Shown in pieces: positions 7,787 to 17,993 of a DNA stretch of 20,421 nt. A program made the translations under genes and the position numbers. Positions within the stretch are counted from its first letter, which is position 1; each line of letters begins with the position of its first letter. The notes below the pieces were generated by a model, which saw only the letters and a list, made by a program, of their open reading frames with translations, was not told the origin of the DNA and ran no database searches. The stretch is from Thiobacillus sp. UBA6205. Its GTDB lineage: Bacteria > Pseudomonadota > Gammaproteobacteria > Burkholderiales > Thiobacillaceae. The stretch spans positions 6,993 to 27,413 of the forward strand of contig DISR01000013.1 in NCBI GenBank assembly GCA_002421825.1, in the 5' to 3' direction.

Positions 7787-8383
7787 GTGGATCGCGAGGT
7801 TGACCAGGAGCTGGTCGAACGTGCGCAAAAAGGCGACAAGCGGGCTTTTGAGCTGCTGGTGCTCAAGTACCAGCGCAAGCTCGCACGCCTGCTTTCGCGC
7901 ATGGTGCGCGATCCGGCCGAGATCGAGGACATTACCCAGGAGTCCTTCATCAAGGCCTATCGCGCGCTGCCGCAGTTTCGCGGGGAGAGTGCGTTCTACA
8001 CCTGGCTTTACCGCATTGCGGTGAATACGGCCAAGAATTACCTGGTGGCGCGCGGACGCCGGGCGCCGACCACGACGGGGTTCAGCAGCGAGGAAGCGGA
8101 AGGCTTCGAGGACGCCGAACTCCTGCGCGACATTGCAACACCGGACGCCGAACTGCAGACCAAGCAGATCGCGAATGCGGTGAACAAGGCGGTCGAGGCG
8201 CTGCCGGAAGAGTTGAGAACGGCCATCACGCTGCGCGAGATCGAGGGCCTGTCGTACGAGGAAATCGCGCAAATGATGGATTGTCCGATCGGCACCGTGC
8301 GCTCGCGGATTTTTCGCGCGCGCGAGGCGATTGCGGAGAAAATACGCCCCATGTTGGGCACCGGCAAGGATAAGAGGTGGTGA
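7787..8383 (+). CDS. rpoE: RNA polymerase sigma factor RpoE (sigma-E, ECF family)
   Basis: A 198-residue ECF sigma factor that directs RNA polymerase to envelope-stress promoters. Region 2 is at about residues 20-90 (LVLKYQRKLARLLSRMVRD, then DITQESFIKAYRAL and FRGESAFYTWLYRIAVNTAKNYL). The region 4 helix-turn-helix is at about 135-182 (LREIEGLSYEEIAQMMDCPIGTVRSRIFRARE). I chose the GTG at 7787 because AGGGGGG lies just upstream and the product then begins VDREVDQELVERAQKGD, as in other proteobacterial RpoE proteins. The open frame continues upstream, but that extension is unlike the family and would include the promoter. The gene overlaps or abuts rseA, and is followed by rseB, rseC and mucD, the standard sigma-E module. 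Confidence 0.97.
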   Translation: MDREVDQELVERAQKGDKRAFELLVLKYQRKLARLLSRMVRDPAEIEDITQESFIKAYRALPQFRGESAFYTWLYRIAVNTAKNYLVARGRRAPTTTGFSSEEAEGFEDAELLRDIATPDAELQTKQIANAVNKAVEALPEELRTAITLREIEGLSYEEIAQMMDCPIGTVRSRIFRAREAIAEKIRPMLGTGKDKRW

Positions 8384-8385
8384 TC

Positions 8386-8892
8386 ATGCAAACCCTGCAC
8401 AAACATGCATCGACTGAAGACGCGACCGCCGATTGGCTGTCGCAACTGATGGACGGCGAAACCGATACCCATGAACTGGAAACCGCCATCAAACGGCTCA
8501 GCCGCGACGAAGCCGCCCAGGAGCGCTGGGCGCTGTATCACGGTATCGGTGACGCGATGCGCGGGGCGTTCCTGCTTTCTCCGGATTTTGATCAGACTTT
8601 CCGCGCGCGCCTTGCCGCCGAGCCCACCGTGCTGGCGCCGCGCCTGCGCCGCTATGCAGCCCCTGCGGCCATGGCCCTGGCGGCGTCCCTGGCGGTAATT
8701 TCCGTGGTGACCCTGATGCCCGGCATGGGCGGCAGCCAGACCAGCGGCCCGCAGTTGGCCCAGAGCGAACGCCCGCGCAACATGGAGGCGCAAATGGCGC
8801 CCTATCTGGTGGCGCACCAGGAGTTTTCGCCCATGGCCGTGGCCTCGCCCTATCAGCGCGCGGTGATGGTCGTAGACGAGCCGGCCCAATGA
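8386..8892 (+). CDS. rseA: Anti-sigma-E factor RseA
   Basis: A single-pass inner-membrane protein of 168 residues that sequesters sigma-E until regulated proteolysis frees it. The cytoplasmic RseA_N domain is at about residues 13-80 (LSQLMDGETDTHELETAIKRL, then RWALYHGIGDAMRGAFLLSPDF). One membrane helix is at about 91-112 (AAPAAMALAASLAVISVVTLM). The periplasmic tail of about 56 residues is short compared with E. coli RseA (about 100). The ATG at 8386 has AAGAGG 8 bases upstream; an in-frame GTG at 8377 inside the end of rpoE is an alternative. The stop overlaps the rseB ATG (ATGA). Position immediately after rpoE and the domain content make the assignment strong. Confidence 0.92.
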   Translation: MQTLHKHASTEDATADWLSQLMDGETDTHELETAIKRLSRDEAAQERWALYHGIGDAMRGAFLLSPDFDQTFRARLAAEPTVLAPRLRRYAAPAAMALAASLAVISVVTLMPGMGGSQTSGPQLAQSERPRNMEAQMAPYLVAHQEFSPMAVASPYQRAVMVVDEPAQ

Positions 8893-9839
8893 GGCTGCCA
8901 GCCACGTTGCTAGCCCCCCTGCTGGTGTTGCTGCTCCTGGGCGCCCAGCTGGCGCAAGCCGCAGATGCCGTCGAATGGCTCAATCGTGCCAACAAGGCCG
9001 CTCGCCAGCTCAACTACACCGGCACCTATGTTTATCGCCACGGCGAGCATGAAGAGGTGCTGCGCGTGTCGCACCGCCTGGACGGCAAGCAGGAATTGCA
9101 GAAAATCGAGGTGCTGGACGGCCCGCATCGCGAATTCATTCGCATAAACGACGACATCTACTGCCATCTTGCCGATGGCAAGACGGTGCGCGTGGACAAA
9201 CGCACGGCGCAGCGCTTCTTCCCGGCGGTGGTGCCCAATAATCCGGCACGCCTTGACCTGTACTACATCCCCAAGCTTGGCGGCATCGAAAAGGTCGCAG
9301 GGCGTGACTGCCAGATCGTCATCCTGGAGCCGCGCGACCGCTATCGCTACGCCCAGTCGATCTGGGTGGACCGTGCCACCCGGCTGCCATTGAAATCGCA
9401 GGTCGTGAACGAGCGCGGCATTGCCGTGTCGACCTTCATGTTTTCCGAAATCGAGATCGGCAAGCGGCCGGACAGGGCGCTGTTCGACGTGCGCATGGCC
9501 GGCAAGCGCGCACAGGCAGCCGGTGAGAGGATGGGTGCGCTGGACGATGTCTGGCAGATCACGCCGCCGCCCGGGTATGTGCGCATTCTTGAGTCCATGC
9601 GCCCTTTGCCCGGAATCAGGATTCCCGTGCTGCACAGCGTGTATTCCGACGGCATGAGCAATTTGTCGGTTTTCATCGAGCCCATTCTCGATTCCGACGA
9701 TAGCGGGCTTGAAGGACTGTCCACCGGGGGCGCCATGAGCGTTTACGCGCGCCGTGTGGAGGGCCACAAGGTGACTGCGCTGGGCGAAGTGCCGCCGGCA
9801 GCCTTGCTGGAGACGGCCAACTCGGTGCAGAAAAAGTAA
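8889..9839 (+). CDS. rseB: Periplasmic sigma-E regulatory protein RseB/MucB
   Basis: A 316-residue periplasmic protein that binds the RseA periplasmic domain and shields it from site-1 proteolysis, and that senses mislocalised lipid or lipopolysaccharide. A clear signal peptide (MRLPATLLAPLLVLLLLGAQ..., cleavage after AQA near residue 24) precedes a LolA-like beta-sheet domain at about 25-210 (YTGTYVYRHGEHEEVLRVSH, SIWVDRATRLPLKSQVV). A C-terminal domain is at about 225-316 (WQITPPPGYVRI, SVFIEP). The ATG overlaps the rseA stop by four bases. Length and domain order match RseB. The stop codon is followed one or two bases later by the outer arm of a large palindromic repeat. Confidence 0.95.
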   Translation: MRLPATLLAPLLVLLLLGAQLAQAADAVEWLNRANKAARQLNYTGTYVYRHGEHEEVLRVSHRLDGKQELQKIEVLDGPHREFIRINDDIYCHLADGKTVRVDKRTAQRFFPAVVPNNPARLDLYYIPKLGGIEKVAGRDCQIVILEPRDRYRYAQSIWVDRATRLPLKSQVVNERGIAVSTFMFSEIEIGKRPDRALFDVRMAGKRAQAAGERMGALDDVWQITPPPGYVRILESMRPLPGIRIPVLHSVYSDGMSNLSVFIEPILDSDDSGLEGLSTGGAMSVYARRVEGHKVTALGEVPPAALLETANSVQKK

Positions 9840-9840
9840 T

Positions 9841-9992
9841 AACCTGTTTATACAGAGGCCACAGGGGAAAGCAAAATCGAGCAAGGAGCACATGAGGACA
9901 AGAGAAAAACAAGAAACGGAAACTTCCGTTCCCTTGTCCTTCTTGTGGGTTTTTTTCCGAGTTTTCATTCCTCTGCTGCCTCTGTGTAGGTT
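9841..9992. repeat. Composite palindromic element A (rseB-rseC gap)
   Basis: Outer arms 9841-9869 and 9967-9992 both read AACCT...CAGAGG...GGAA from their own 5' ends, so they pair across the element. Inside are arms 9883-9904 (AAGGAGCACATGAGGACAAG) and 9932-9949 (read in reverse complement, CACAAGAAGGACAAGGG). At the centre a 7-base-pair hairpin, AACGGAA/TTCCGTT, has a two-base loop (9915-9930). Seven T follow the inner right arm at 9950-9956, so the inner hairpin resembles an intrinsic terminator. The inner arms belong to the same family as elements B-D. The outer arms resemble element E. It fills almost the entire 170-base gap, leaving the rseC ribosome-binding region at about 9998. Confidence 0.8.
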
Positions 9993-10009
9993 GAATCAAG
10001 GTTTCGACA

Positions 10010-10450
10010 ATGCTTGAACAGCACGCGATCGTATTGAAAACCGAAGGCGACCTGGCCTGGGTGGAGGCGCGCGAGTCCGGCACTTGCGGCAGCTGCGGTT
10101 CAGGCGGCTGTTCGACGCGCAGGCTGGCCGACCTGTTCGGCCGGCGCGAGCGCGCATTTCCGGTGGACAACGTGCTGCAGGCCAAGGCGGGCGAACGGGT
10201 GGTGATCGGCATTCCGCCAGGCGCGCTGTGGAAGTCGGCTTTCCGCCTGTACGGGCTGCCGCTCCTGCTGCTGTTGGCTGGCGGCCTGGCAGGCCAGCAC
10301 CTGCACGGCGATCTTGGCGCGGTCGTCGGCGCGGCCGGCGGCATGCTCCTGGCCGCGCTGATGCAAAGAGCCAGGTCTGGCGCACAGGCCTGGCAGCCTG
10401 TCATGCTGCGGCGTGACAACGAGTTCTCCCTTGTCGCTAAATCATGTTGA
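10010..10450 (+). CDS. rseC: RseC/MucC-like membrane regulator
   Basis: A 146-residue inner-membrane protein of the RseC/MucC family. Homologues are encoded in sigma-E operons and are linked to sigma-E control and, through RsxABCDGE/RseC, to keeping the iron-sulfur sensor SoxR reduced. The N-terminal Cys cluster CGSCGSGGC is near residues 25-33. Two membrane helices are near 77-95 (LYGLPLLLLLAGGLAG) and 100-117 (LGAVVGAAGGMLLAALM). AAGG lies 8 bases before the ATG. The gene is separated from rseB by palindromic element A, yet is followed within 11 bases by mucD. The family is confident and its biochemical role is not well fixed. Confidence 0.9.
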   Translation: MLEQHAIVLKTEGDLAWVEARESGTCGSCGSGGCSTRRLADLFGRRERAFPVDNVLQAKAGERVVIGIPPGALWKSAFRLYGLPLLLLLAGGLAGQHLHGDLGAVVGAAGGMLLAALMQRARSGAQAWQPVMLRRDNEFSLVAKSC

Positions 10451-10461
10451 AGAGGTTGGTC

Positions 10462-11877
10462 ATGAAGCACTCCATTCTCGGCGGCGTATTCGGCGCCGTC
10501 TCCCTGTTCGCAGCCCTGCTGTTTGCCGTTCCTGCGCAGGCAGCGGCGCTGGACGTGGCCGATCTGGTTGAAAGGAACGGCCCGGCGGTGGTCAACATCA
10601 GCACCACCAGAATCGTCCAGCAGCGCGCGCCGGGCGCCTTCCCGTTCCCGGAAGAAGACGAGATGTTCGATTTCTTCCGCCGCTTCTTCCCGCCCGGCAC
10701 CAGCCCGCGCGGCGGCCCGATGCGCGAGATCCCGGCACGCGGCGCCGGTTCCGGCTTCATCGTCAGCGGTGACGGCTACATCCTGACCAACGCGCACGTG
10801 GTGCAGGGGGTGGACGAGGTGACCGTGAAGCTCACCGACAAGCGCAAGTTCATCGCCAAGGTGATCGGCTACGACACGCGCACCGACATTGCAGTGATCA
10901 AGATCAACGCCAGCAAGCTGCCCACGGTCGCCATTGGCGACCCCGAGAAATTGCGCGTGGGCGAGGCCGTGGTGGCCATCGGTTCGCCGTTCGGCTTCGA
11001 GAACAGCGTGACTTCCGGCATCGTTTCCGCCAAGGGGCGCTCGCTGCCCTCCGAGAGCTATGTGCCCTTCATCCAGACCGATGTCGCGGTCAACCCCGGC
11101 AATTCCGGCGGCCCCTTGTTCAACCTGCGCGGCGAAGTGGTGGGCATGAATTCCCAGATATACAGCCGCAGCGGCGGCTATCAGGGCCTGTCTTTCGCCA
11201 TTCCGATCGACCTGGCCATGGAAGTCGCCGGCCAGATCAAGACTACAGGCAAGGTCTCGCGCGGCTGGCTGGGCGTGTCCATCCAGGAAGTGAGTTCCGA
11301 CCTCGCCGAATCCTTCGGCCTCGACCGCCCGCGCGGGGCGCTGGTCACCGAGGTGCAGGAGGACAGCCCGGCGGCCAAAGGCGGGTTGCAGCCTTCGGAC
11401 GTCGTGCTGAAGTTCGACGGCAAGCCGGTCGAGAACTCCGGCGATTTGCCGCGCATCGTGGGCAACACCAAGCCCGGCACCAAGGTGGCAATGCAGGTCT
11501 GGCGCAATCGCGCGGCCAGGGAACTGGCTGTCGTGACGGGCGAAATGCCGGCGCAAGACAAGCTGGCAATCGGTTCGGCCGACCGGAAATCCTATTCGCG
11601 CGGCGGCCTGGTGCTGTCCGAACTGACGCCTGAGCAGCGCAAGGAGCTCAAGTTGAACGGCGGCTTGCTGGTGCAGGAGGCTGCCGGCGATGCGTTGCGC
11701 GCCGGCATCCGCGAGGGCGACCTCATCCTGGCCGTGAACAATGCCGAGGTGCGCACGGTCGAGCAGTTCCGCAAGCTGATCGCGGCGGTGCCGGTCGGCA
11801 AGAGCGCCGCCATCCTGGTGCGGCGCGGCGATTCCACGCTGTACATTCCATTGAAAATATCCGGAAGCAATGACTAG
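10462..11877 (+). CDS. mucD: Periplasmic HtrA-family serine protease (DegP/MucD)
   Basis: A 471-residue periplasmic protease and chaperone that removes misfolded envelope proteins. A signal peptide (MKHSILGGVFGAVSLFAALL..., cleaved after AQA) is followed by a trypsin-like domain carrying the triad His112 (LTNAHVV), Asp142 (TDIAVIKI) and Ser215 (NPGNSGGPL). Two PDZ domains follow at about 260-360 and 380-470 (GWLGVSIQEV, GALVTEVQEDSPAA, GDLILAVNNAEV). I chose the ATG at 10462 because AGAGG lies 6 bases upstream and the signal peptide starts there. The ATG at 10444 inside rseC would add six charged residues. As the last sigma-E module gene it is the expected MucD; algW/degS-like paralogues are not seen. 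The stop overlaps the next gene's start. Confidence 0.95.
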   Translation: MKHSILGGVFGAVSLFAALLFAVPAQAAALDVADLVERNGPAVVNISTTRIVQQRAPGAFPFPEEDEMFDFFRRFFPPGTSPRGGPMREIPARGAGSGFIVSGDGYILTNAHVVQGVDEVTVKLTDKRKFIAKVIGYDTRTDIAVIKINASKLPTVAIGDPEKLRVGEAVVAIGSPFGFENSVTSGIVSAKGRSLPSESYVPFIQTDVAVNPGNSGGPLFNLRGEVVGMNSQIYSRSGGYQGLSFAIPIDLAMEVAGQIKTTGKVSRGWLGVSIQEVSSDLAESFGLDRPRGALVTEVQEDSPAAKGGLQPSDVVLKFDGKPVENSGDLPRIVGNTKPGTKVAMQVWRNRAARELAVVTGEMPAQDKLAIGSADRKSYSRGGLVLSELTPEQRKELKLNGGLLVQEAAGDALRAGIREGDLILAVNNAEVRTVEQFRKLIAAVPVGKSAAILVRRGDSTLYIPLKISGSND

Positions 11878-12115
11878 GGCGCTGACCCTGCTGGGGCGGG
11901 ACGGCTGCCACCTGTGCGAGGACATGCGCGCGGGCCTGAAACCCTGGGCCGCCCGTTTTGGCTTTTCCGTCGAGGAGGTCGACATTACCGGCAAGCCCGA
12001 ACTGGAGGCGCGCTACGGCTGGGACATCCCGGTGCTTTTCGCAGGCGAAGCCGAGATTTGCCGGCATTTCCTGGACGAAAGGGCGCTGCGTGCCTGGCTT
12101 GATCCTAACGGTTGA
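11870..12115 (+). CDS. Glutaredoxin-like thiol protein (DUF836 family)
   Basis: A small 81-residue thioredoxin-fold protein with a CHLC redox motif (Cys13, Cys16) directly after the first strand (LTLLGRDGCHLC), a beta strand VEEVDITGKPELEARYG, and the cis-Pro loop DIPVLF, as in glutaredoxin-like DUF836 proteins. It should act as a cytoplasmic dithiol oxidoreductase; there is no signal peptide. The ATG at 11870 lies inside the end of mucD (8-base overlap) with GGAAG just upstream, so expression is coupled to mucD. Its partner is unknown. Confidence 0.82.
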   Translation: MTRALTLLGRDGCHLCEDMRAGLKPWAARFGFSVEEVDITGKPELEARYGWDIPVLFAGEAEICRHFLDERALRAWLDPNG

Positions 12116-12120
12116 GCAAT

Positions 12121-12213
12121 AGCCGATTTTGAACAAGGAGGGCAGGAGGGCAAGAGGATTACTGCAAAAGCGCGAAGGTTTTCCTCCTGTCCTCTTGTCC
12201 TCCTTGCCCGGCT
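12121..12213. repeat. Palindromic repeat element B (glutaredoxin-lepA gap)
   Basis: Left arm 12134-12158 (starts CAAGGAGGGCAGGAGGG) and right arm 12182-12206 (TCCTCCTGTCCTCTTGTCC...) can form a 25-position stem. By eye it has 21 Watson-Crick pairs, 3 G-U pairs and 1 mismatch, with a 23-base loop. A further AGCCG/CGGCT pair (12121-12125 and 12209-12213) extends the outer end. Each arm is itself three near-copies of an 8-base unit of the type AGGAGGAC or AAGAGGAC. There is no strong T run after the stem. Confidence 0.85.
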
Positions 12214-12287
12214 CTTTGGATTGTCTTCCTTTTGCCCCTTTGTAACCTGAATTTCCGGTAAAATCCAGGCTGTCTAGGCATTCATTC

Positions 12288-12306
12288 GGGCACACGCGTT
12301 GTGCCC
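12288..12306 (+). other. Short hairpin in the lepA leader
   Basis: GGGCACA (12288-12294) and TGTGCCC (12300-12306) form a perfect 7-base-pair stem with loop CGCGT, followed by CTTTTGTTG. It lies 30 bases before the chosen lepA GTG. It could be a weak attenuator or a leader structure. It also covers the alternative upstream GTG at 12301, which argues against that start. Confidence 0.4.
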
Positions 12307-12336
12307 CTTTTGTTGTTCAAAATTCAAAGCAGCGCT

Positions 12337-14133
<1,797 letters not shown>

Positions 14134-15006
14134 ATGGATGCGCTGGCAATCATTCTGCTCGCCCTGCTGATCGCAGGCGTGGCGCTGGTGTTCAAGGGCA
14201 TGGCCAGCCTGCCGTTGCTGCTGCTGGTCGCGACGGCAGTCACCGGCGCGATCTGGCTGTGGGACAAGTTCGTGCTGTCGAAGAAGCGCACGAAGGACGA
14301 GGCCCGCTCTCCCGGCGTGGAATACTCGGTCAGCCTGTTTCCGGTGATCCTGCTGGTGTTCCTGCTGCGCTCCTTCCTGGTCGAGCCGTTCCGCATTCCT
14401 TCGGGCTCCATGATGCCGACCCTGCTGGCGGGTGATTTCATTCTGGTCAATAAATACACCTACGGCATTCGCCTGCCGGTGGCGGACAGGAAGATCATCG
14501 ACGTGAACGATCCGCAGCGCGGCGAGGTGATGGTATTCCACTTTCCGGAAGACCCCTCCATCGACTACATCAAGCGCATCGTCGGCATCCCGGGCGACCT
14601 GGTCGAATATCGCAACAAGCGCCTTGCCATCAACGGCCAGGCGCTGGCCTACCGCGAGAACGGCACCTTCAGCTTCGAAACCGGCGGGCTCAACTACGTC
14701 ACCGGGATCGTCTACCAGGAGAAGCTGGGCGAACATGAGCATGCCGCGATGGCGATACCCGGCATCCCGGGCTTCATCCAGGAACAGTTGAAAACCTTCC
14801 CTTACCAGGAAAACTGCACCTACAATGAGGACAGCTTTGCCTGCCGCGTGCCGGAAGGGCACTACTTCATGATGGGCGACAACCGCGACGGCAGCAACGA
14901 CAGCCGCTACTGGGGCTTCGTGCCCGAGCGGAACATCGTTGGCAAGGCATTCTTCATCTGGATGAACTTTGGTGATTTGAAGCGCATCGGCACAACGATC
15001 GATTGA
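14134..15006 (+). CDS. lepB: Signal peptidase I
   Basis: A 290-residue inner-membrane protease that cleaves signal peptides of exported proteins. Two N-terminal membrane segments are visible (residues about 4-43 and about 64-82). The periplasmic catalytic domain follows: Ser92 in RIPSGSMMPT and Lys147 in YIKRIVGIPGD form the Ser/Lys dyad, with the conserved MGDNRDGSNDSRYWGFV box near 247-264. The ATG starts on the base after the lepA stop, which implies tight co-translation. This lepA-lepB pair is widely conserved in proteobacteria. Its substrates in this window would include the signal peptides of RseB, MucD and the CsgG-like protein. Confidence 0.97.
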   Translation: MDALAIILLALLIAGVALVFKGMASLPLLLLVATAVTGAIWLWDKFVLSKKRTKDEARSPGVEYSVSLFPVILLVFLLRSFLVEPFRIPSGSMMPTLLAGDFILVNKYTYGIRLPVADRKIIDVNDPQRGEVMVFHFPEDPSIDYIKRIVGIPGDLVEYRNKRLAINGQALAYRENGTFSFETGGLNYVTGIVYQEKLGEHEHAAMAIPGIPGFIQEQLKTFPYQENCTYNEDSFACRVPEGHYFMMGDNRDGSNDSRYWGFVPERNIVGKAFFIWMNFGDLKRIGTTID

Positions 15007-15015
15007 GGAGGCGGC

Positions 15016-15384
15016 ATGATTAATCGCAAGCAACAACGCGGTGCGACCCTGGTAGGCATGTTGTTATGGGGGGTCGTCATCGTCTTCGTGGCGCTGCTGG
15101 CCATGAAGCTGATCCCGGCCTATGCGGAATTCATTACCGTCAAGAAAATCCTTTCCGACATCGGCAGCGAAGCCAGCATCAAAAGCATGAGCAATGCGGA
15201 AATCCGCGACCGCTTCGCGCGCCGTGCGATGATCGACAATATCGATACCGTTGTTCCCTCCGATCTCAGGATCAGCCGTGAGGACGGCAGAACGGTAGTG
15301 TCTGTCGAATATACCTTCCAGACCCATCTGGTCGGCAATGTCAGCCTGCTGGCGGATTTCAACGCCAGTTCAGGCGGCAGGTAA
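15016..15384 (+). CDS. DUF4845 membrane-anchored protein, pilin-like N terminus
   Basis: A 122-residue protein of unknown function. The start QQRGATLVGMLLWGVVIVFVA resembles a class III/IV prepilin leader and helix (RGATLxGM in place of GFTLxE), with one membrane helix at about 13-32. A periplasmic domain of about 90 residues follows (EITVKKILSDI-type helix, then beta strands RTVVSVEYTFQTHL). AGGAGG lies 4 bases before the ATG. DUF4845 genes commonly sit between lepB and rnc in betaproteobacteria, as here, which suggests a link with protein export or the envelope. It lacks the conserved pilin Glu5, so I would not call it a true pseudopilin. Confidence 0.82.
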   Translation: MINRKQQRGATLVGMLLWGVVIVFVALLAMKLIPAYAEFITVKKILSDIGSEASIKSMSNAEIRDRFARRAMIDNIDTVVPSDLRISREDGRTVVSVEYTFQTHLVGNVSLLADFNASSGGR

Positions 15385-15402
15385 GACCGGCAGCGCGTCA
15401 GC

Positions 15403-16079
15403 TTGAACAAGCAATTTGCCCGCCTGTCCACCCGCCTGGGATACGATTTTCGCCAGGAAGGCCTGCTCAAGCAGGCGCTCACTCACCGCAGCTACAGCGC
15501 ACAGCACAACGAGCGCCTGGAATTCCTGGGCGACTCGGTGCTTAACTGCACCATTGCCAAGGTGCTGTACGACACTTTCCCCAGTCTTCCCGAAGGCACG
15601 CTTTCGCGCATGCGCGCCAATCTGGTCAAGCAGGACACCCTGGCCGAGATTGCCGTGCGCCTGCAGCTAGGCGAGCACATGCTGCTTGGCGAAGGGGAGC
15701 TGAAAAGCGGCGGTTTCCGACGCCCATCCATCCTGGCCGACACACTGGAATCGATCTTCGGCGCGGTATTTCTCGATGCCGGGTTCGAGGCGGCGCAGAG
15801 CGTGGTATTGCGCCTGTTTCAGCCCATCATCGACGGCATCGACCCCAATGTCTCGGGCAAGGATGCCAAGACACGCCTGCAGGAATGGCTGCAGGGCAGG
15901 CGCCTTGCGTTGCCGGACTACCATCTGACAGACACCCGCGGCGAGGCCCATGACCAGGTCTTCATGGTGGCCTGCCGCATCCCGGCGCTGGGCATTACCA
16001 CCCAGGGGCAGGGCAGGAGCCGGCGTGCCGCCGAGCAGGAGGCTGCGCTCGCGGTTCTGAAGCAGGTGGGTGAAATCAA

Positions 16080-16083
<4 letters not shown>
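15403..16083 (+). CDS. rnc: Ribonuclease III
   Basis: A 226-residue double-strand-specific endoribonuclease that processes rRNA precursors and structured mRNAs. The signature ERLEFLGDSVL is at 37-47. The four metal-binding acidic residues are present: Glu40, Asp44, Asp113 and Glu116. The C-terminal dsRNA-binding domain is at about 155-223 (KTRLQEWLQGRR, GRSRRAAEQEAALAVLKQ). It begins with TTG (15403), no better start lies in frame nearby, and the product then aligns well with the family's N terminus. The TGA overlaps the era GTG. RNase III commonly controls its own operon by cleaving a leader hairpin, which matters because long hairpins punctuate this operon. Confidence 0.97.
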
Positions 16084-16961
<878 letters not shown>

Positions 16962-16989
16962 CCGCGAATCTTTCAGAAATGCAAGCTGG

Positions 16990-17058
16990 ACAAGGAGGAC
17001 AGGAGGAGAAGAGGAAAACAAGGAGAAGGATTTGCTCCTGTCCTCTTGTCCTCTTTGT
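16990..17058. repeat. Palindromic repeat element C (era-recO gap)
   Basis: Left arm 16990-17015 (ACAAGGAGGACAGGAGGAG...) and right arm 17033-17058 (TGCTCCTGTCCTCTTGTC...) form a 26-position stem. By eye it has 21 Watson-Crick pairs, 2 G-U pairs and 3 mismatches, with a 17-base loop. The right arm is followed by T-rich sequence (GTTCGTTTTTCC), so weak termination is possible. Its unit composition and polarity match elements B and D. Confidence 0.85.
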
Positions 17059-17086
17059 TCGTTTTTCCTGATTTTCTCCGTAATTT

Positions 17087-17809
17087 ATGGCCCAGGCCCG
17101 CATCGACAACGAACCCGGCTTCGTGCTGCATACCTATCCCTACCGCGAAACCTCGCTGGTGCTGGAGGTGTTCACGCGCCATCACGGGCGCATGGCGCTG
17201 ATGGCGCGCGGCGCGCGCCGGCCTCGATCGGCCTTGCGCGGCCAGGTGCAGCCGTTCACGCCGCTCTTGCTGTCGTGGTTCGGCAAAAGCGAGGTGCGCA
17301 CCCTGCGCGGCGCCGAATGGCAGGGCGGGCTTCCGCCGCTATCCGGCATGCCGCTCCTGTGCGGCTTTTATCTTAATGAACTGTTGCTGAAACTGCTTGC
17401 GCGCGACGACCCGCACGAAGTCCTGTTCGACTACTACCAGGCCACGCTCGGCGAATTGGCAGAGCTTGCCGACAACAACCTCGAGCGCGTGCTGCGCCGC
17501 TTCGAGCGCCACCTGTTGTCGGAAATCGGCTATGCCGCGACTTTCCACGAGGAGGCGGAAACTGCGCTGCCGGTGCGGGAGGAGCAGGCCTATTACTTTG
17601 TGCCCGAGCGCGGTCCTTATGCTGAAGCCGGTACGGGCGGCGGCATCCAGGTATCGGGGCAGACTCTGCTCGACATGGACCAGGACCGCTTCGAGTCGCC
17701 GGCGACTCGGGCCGAAGCCAAGCAGCTCATGCGCGCCCTCATTAACCACCATCTGGGCGGCAAGCCGCTTTATACTCGGCAGATGCTGAAGGAGCTGATC
17801 GAGAAATGA
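17087..17809 (+). CDS. recO: DNA repair protein RecO
   Basis: A 240-residue RecF-pathway protein that helps load RecA onto SSB-coated single-stranded DNA. The N-terminal OB-fold domain is at about residues 8-85 (GFVLHTYPYRETSLVLEVFTRHHGRMALMARGARRPRS). A helical C-terminal domain follows (GFYLNELLLKLLARDDPHEVLFDYY, RRFERHLLSEIGY), ending LMRALINHHLGGKPLYTRQMLKELIEK. The Cys zinc-finger of some homologues is absent, as in several proteobacterial RecO proteins. There is no clear Shine-Dalgarno before the ATG. It is flanked by palindromic elements on both sides, unlike the coupled rnc-era pair. Confidence 0.94.
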   Translation: MAQARIDNEPGFVLHTYPYRETSLVLEVFTRHHGRMALMARGARRPRSALRGQVQPFTPLLLSWFGKSEVRTLRGAEWQGGLPPLSGMPLLCGFYLNELLLKLLARDDPHEVLFDYYQATLGELAELADNNLERVLRRFERHLLSEIGYAATFHEEAETALPVREEQAYYFVPERGPYAEAGTGGGIQVSGQTLLDMDQDRFESPATRAEAKQLMRALINHHLGGKPLYTRQMLKELIEK

Positions 17810-17857
17810 AAGACGATGAACGCAGACGCGCCGAGAAAGCCGGAAAGAGAATCTTTT

Positions 17858-17942
17858 ACAAGGAGGACATGAGGACAAGAGAAAAATCCGACCTCAGGCG
17901 TGAATTGTTTTCGCCTTACTCCTGTCCTCTTGCCCTCCTTGT
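17858..17942. repeat. Palindromic repeat element D (recO-pdxJ gap)
   Basis: Left arm 17858-17881 (ACAAGGAGGACATGAGGACA...) and right arm 17919-17942 (CTCCTGTCCTCTTGCCCTCC...) form a 24-position stem with 21 Watson-Crick pairs and 3 mismatches by eye, and a 37-base loop. TTTT/AAAA extends the outer end. The left arm is closest to the inner left arm of element A (both have CATGAGGACAAGAG). There is no T run after the stem. Confidence 0.85.
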
Positions 17943-17993
17943 TCAAAAGCCTTTGCGTTCTGCATTTATTTTCTGACTTAACAGGTTGAGGGC

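Noticed and set aside
12134..12210. Intrinsic terminator at element B
   Set aside because: The stem is strong, but no T run follows either arm, so it was recorded as a repeat rather than a terminator.
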